From Spongiibacteraceae bacterium (GTDB lineage Bacteria > Pseudomonadota > Gammaproteobacteria > Pseudomonadales > PIVM01), in NCBI GenBank assembly GCA_030618505.1, contig JAUXDF010000125.1:1-8029 (forward strand): DNA of 8,029 bases. The letters run 5' to 3'. Both the position numbers and the translations under genes were made by a program. Within the stretch, counting starts at the first letter, position 1. Each line of letters begins with the position of its first letter. The notes under the pieces are model-generated. The model did no database searches. It was not told the origin of the DNA and saw only the letters and a program-made list of their open reading frames with translations. Below are positions 6,396 through 8,029 of this stretch, one piece after another.

Positions 6396-6474
6396 ATATT
6401 CATGCTCAGTACTTGGTGCGATACTACGCTACATGTTTCTTATTAAGATAATTTATACACCCAATTTTAAAGCC

Positions 6475-6617
6475 TAGCTAGTGCCTAACCAGAAACCGGA
6501 AGTTTTCGAAAATTAAGTCCGCTCCTGGCCAACGCAAATCTAGCTCCTAGGCCTTTAAGACGCAAGATTTGCGTTGGCCAGGATCTCTTTGTCTAATTTC
6601 TGGATGGGCACTAGCTA
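6475..6617. mobile_element. MITE-like nested inverted-repeat element at the 3' end of trmO
   Basis: The ends AGCTAGTGCC-N3-CCAGAAA (6476-6495) and TTTCTGG-N3-GGCACTAGCT (6597-6616) are inverted repeats matching at 18 of 20 positions. Inside lies a perfect 18-bp inverted repeat, CCTGGCCAACGCAAATCT (6524-6541) with its complement at 6565-6582, separated by 23 bases that contain CCTAGG. A palindrome TTTTCGAAAA (6503-6512) is also present. The hexamer TAGCTA flanks the core on both sides (6475-6480 and 6612-6617), which fits a 6-bp target duplication, though being palindromic it could equally be part of the terminal repeats. The 131-bp core has no coding capacity, so movement would need a transposase elsewhere. 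Confidence 0.7.
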
Positions 6618-7327
6618 CCAAACTGCTCAATCTCATAGACCTCAATCTGGCAGCTCCCAAGATCCAAATAACGCCAACGCACATCCAGATCATATAAGCG
6701 CATACCATAGCTGCGCTGCGGATCGATCTGTTGATATTGCGGCCGAGGATCCTGTTGCAATACCTGGATAATCAAATCTCGGAGTTTTATATTTTTTTCC
6801 TGCTCATAGACCTTACAAACACCCTCGGCCTGCTCGCTAAAACCTACTGGAACAATTTCGGGTTTGCTCGCAGCCAAATCATTTACCGCCCCTTTCACAA
6901 CATCCACGTAGGGCAGATAGGGTTTGATATCCAGCACCGGTGTACCATCAAGTAAATCAATGCCGGAGAGGTGTAGCTTTACACCATCGCTATAATCAAT
7001 GCCATCAAGCTTGACCACCGACAGACCGATGGGATTGGGACGCACCGGCGAGCGGGTGGCAAACACAGCCATTTTCTTGTTTCCACCCAGACGGGGCGGC
7101 CTCACCCGAGCCGTCCAGGCCCTGTCGATACTTTGATGAAACACAAACTGCAGCCAAATATGGCTGACGCTCTCTAGCTCCAATACCGCTTCCTTTTTGG
7201 CAAAAGGCTCAAGCAGTTCCAATACCGCCGTCGCTGCCGGCGCGAGACCCGACTGACGGGGAATGGCAAATTTTTCCTTAAAGCAGGAGTGAACAATACC
7301 GATAGTGTCAAAGCTGAATGTTGTCAT
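6611..7327 (-). CDS. trmO: tRNA (N6-threonylcarbamoyladenosine(37)-N6)-methyltransferase TrmO
   Basis: The product has 238 residues from the ATG at 7327; an in-frame TTG two codons upstream (7333) is less likely. It aligns along its length with E. coli TrmO (TsaA/YaeB, about 235 aa): an opening of the form F-F-IG-I-S, KEKFAIPRQSGL (17-28), SHIWLQFVFHQ (55-65), RPPRLGGN (76-83), VFATRSPVRPNPIGLS (88-103), LDGTPVLDIKPYLPY (126-140) and QDPRPQY (192-198). The N-terminal region is the beta-barrel methyltransferase fold that uses S-adenosylmethionine to methylate t6A37 of tRNAs reading ACY codons, which tunes decoding of threonine. The gene is divergent from moaB, with about 100 bases between them. 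No Shine-Dalgarno site is visible and a -10-like TACAAT stands 7 bases before the ATG, so the transcript may be leaderless. Its TAG stop sits at the boundary of the MITE-like element. Confidence 0.95.
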   Translation of the reverse strand: MTTFSFDTIGIVHSCFKEKFAIPRQSGLAPAATAVLELLEPFAKKEAVLELESVSHIWLQFVFHQSIDRAWTARVRPPRLGGNKKMAVFATRSPVRPNPIGLSVVKLDGIDYSDGVKLHLSGIDLLDGTPVLDIKPYLPYVDVVKGAVNDLAASKPEIVPVGFSEQAEGVCKVYEQEKNIKLRDLIIQVLQQDPRPQYQQIDPQRSYGMRLYDLDVRWRYLDLGSCQIEVYEIEQFGS

Positions 7328-7334
7328 GGGCAAT

Positions 7335-7340
7335 ATTGTA
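7335..7340 (-). promoter_or_regulatory. candidate -10 element of a leaderless trmO promoter
   Basis: TACAAT on the minus strand matches TATAAT at five of six positions and ends 7 bases before the trmO ATG, placing the expected transcription start at or next to the start codon. The -35 region is poor. Confidence 0.35.
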
Positions 7341-7349
7341 CAGGAAGCC

Positions 7350-7390
7350 TTGATGTAAGCGCAGGCGACTGTCTATGCTTCTGGTATTAT
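7350..7390 (+). promoter_or_regulatory. candidate moaB promoter region
   Basis: TTGATG (7350-7355) and TATGCT (7374-7379) are spaced by 18 bp. Alternatively, TATTAT (7385-7390) is a five-of-six -10 match without a good -35. Either would give a leader of about 35-45 bases before the moaB ATG. Confidence 0.35.
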
Positions 7391-7430
7391 ATCGCCTTCT
7401 TTGAAACTCACTCACCAAACAGGAAAGGCC

Positions 7431-7931
7431 ATGAGCGTTGAACAGCACCGAAAAATGAGTCCGAAAAAAATCGATTGCTGGCTAATCACGGCATCGGATA
7501 CTCGGGGTTCCAAAGAGGATATCAGTGGAGATCTGATCGCTGAGAAGCTGAGTGCTGCCGGTCACCAGGTGTTGGGTAGAAATTGGGTAAAGGATGAGCC
7601 TGCCGAATTATTGAAAGCGCTTGACGGTGTCAAAGATGCCAGGGCGATTATTCTTACCGGCGGCACCGGATTGACTCAACGTGATATCACCTGGAAAGTG
7701 GTGAATGATTACTGTGACGAGCCTCTGCCAGCTTTTGCGATACTATTTACTCAGCTGAGTTATCAGCAAGTTGGAACAGCGGCGATATTGTCTCGGGCTA
7801 CGGCGGGGATAAAACGTGATAAAGGGCAGCTGGTTGTTGCGCTGCCGGGCTCATCCAAGGCTTGCGCATTGGCGGTGGATGATATCCTATTGCCAGAGTT
7901 GGCGCATATTATTGGTCATATGGATAAGTAA
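7431..7931 (+). CDS. moaB: MoaB/MogA-family molybdenum cofactor biosynthesis protein
   Basis: The start is ATG 7431 (166 aa), 6 bases after AGGA (7421-7424); the frame extends upstream to TTG 7401 without a better site. The protein shows the MoaB/MogA fold signatures: ITASDTR (19-25), SGDLIAEKL (32-40), LTGGTGLTQRDIT (75-87) with Asp85 as the expected catalytic acid, LSRATAG (120-126) and ALPGSSKA (137-144). Family members adenylylate molybdopterin with MgATP, preparing it for metal insertion in the cytosol; some bacterial MoaB proteins, as in E. coli, are thought inactive in this step. The segment usually GFGELFR is PAFAILFT here (100-107), a mild divergence. Length is close to MoaB (about 170) and the short N-terminus fits MoaB better than MogA. 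No other cofactor gene is in view. A palindromic repeat begins about 45 bases after the stop. Confidence 0.9.
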   Translation: MSVEQHRKMSPKKIDCWLITASDTRGSKEDISGDLIAEKLSAAGHQVLGRNWVKDEPAELLKALDGVKDARAIILTGGTGLTQRDITWKVVNDYCDEPLPAFAILFTQLSYQQVGTAAILSRATAGIKRDKGQLVVALPGSSKACALAVDDILLPELAHIIGHMDK

Positions 7932-7975
7932 ATATCGCCGAAAGCACATGACTCCCGAATAACAAAAGAAGGTAG

Positions 7976-8029
7976 GTAGAGTGTGGCCCCCGCACCTTTG
8001 ATTGCTCTGTGGCGATCATTGGTGCGGGG
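7976..8029. repeat. GTGCGG-type palindromic repeat, long copy at the window end
   Basis: CCCCGCACC (7988-7996) and GGTGCGGGG (8021-8029) are perfect 9-bp inverted repeats. Inside them, GATTGC (8000-8005) pairs with GCGATC (8012-8017) with one G-T pair, separated from the outer stem by a symmetric 3x3 internal loop, giving one long hairpin. The first 21 bases (7976-7996) match 5533-5553 at 18 positions. The element touches the window edge and may continue. It may also serve as the 3' end of the moaB transcript. Confidence 0.65.

Larger units (their letters stand above)
6228..6474. other. intergenic region between cytochrome c and the MITE-like element
   Basis: This holds the upstream region of the cytochrome gene on the minus strand. 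On the plus strand there is an isolated strong Shine-Dalgarno-like AAAAGGAGG (6304-6312), a 10-codon frame (6328-6360) 15 bases after it, and an A/T-rich hairpin (6366-6395). No longer reading frame is supported. Confidence 0.4.

Noticed and set aside
6574..6771. 65-codon plus-strand frame spanning the MITE-like element and the trmO end
   Set aside because: It is antisense to trmO for most of its length and otherwise consists of the inverted repeat.

Overview
The window looks like the chromosome of a free-living, probably marine gammaproteobacterium. Evidence: an AlkK-type fatty acyl-CoA ligase, an E. coli-like TrmO, a YhcC-type radical SAM protein and an EAL-HDOD regulator, at roughly balanced base composition. 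A Cellvibrionales/Spongiibacter-like relative is my guess; the family-level assignment is weak. Nothing resembles a phage, plasmid, CRISPR array, rRNA or tRNA.

Layout, left to right. (1) 1-530, minus: the N-terminal part of a TIGR01212/YhcC-like radical SAM protein, cut by the window edge. (2) 813-1799, plus: a plant-type [2Fe-2S] ferredoxin domain fused to a ferredoxin-reductase-like region whose flavin and NAD(P) motifs are eroded, followed by an 11-bp hairpin. (3) 2150-3373, plus: an EAL-HDOD signalling protein with a TTG start. (4) 3374-3813: a 440-bp gap holding a cloverleaf-like palindromic repeat just upstream of (5) 3814-5433, plus: an AlkK-like acyl-CoA ligase. (6) 5562-6227, minus: a secreted di-haem cytochrome c, convergent with the ligase, with a terminator and a GTGCGG-type palindromic repeat between them. 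(7) 6475-6617: a MITE-like element of nested inverted repeats ending exactly at the stop codon of (8) trmO, 6611-7327, minus. (9) moaB, 7431-7931, plus, divergent from trmO, followed by a second, longer copy of the GTGCGG-type repeat at the right edge.

The genes appear to be mostly single transcription units: gaps are over 100 bp, directions alternate, and no two genes overlap. They do not form one pathway. They cover separate housekeeping or metabolic roles: t6A37 methylation of tRNA (TrmO), molybdenum cofactor synthesis (MoaB), fatty acid activation (ligase), periplasmic electron transfer (cytochrome c) and c-di-GMP-related signalling (EAL-HDOD).

I do not see a clear new multi-gene system. 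The most interesting content is the non-coding repeat load (three unrelated-looking palindromic repeat types in about 4.5 kb, each placed at a gene boundary) and the ferredoxin fusion protein that seems to have lost its flavin and pyridine-nucleotide sites while keeping its iron-sulfur cluster ligands.
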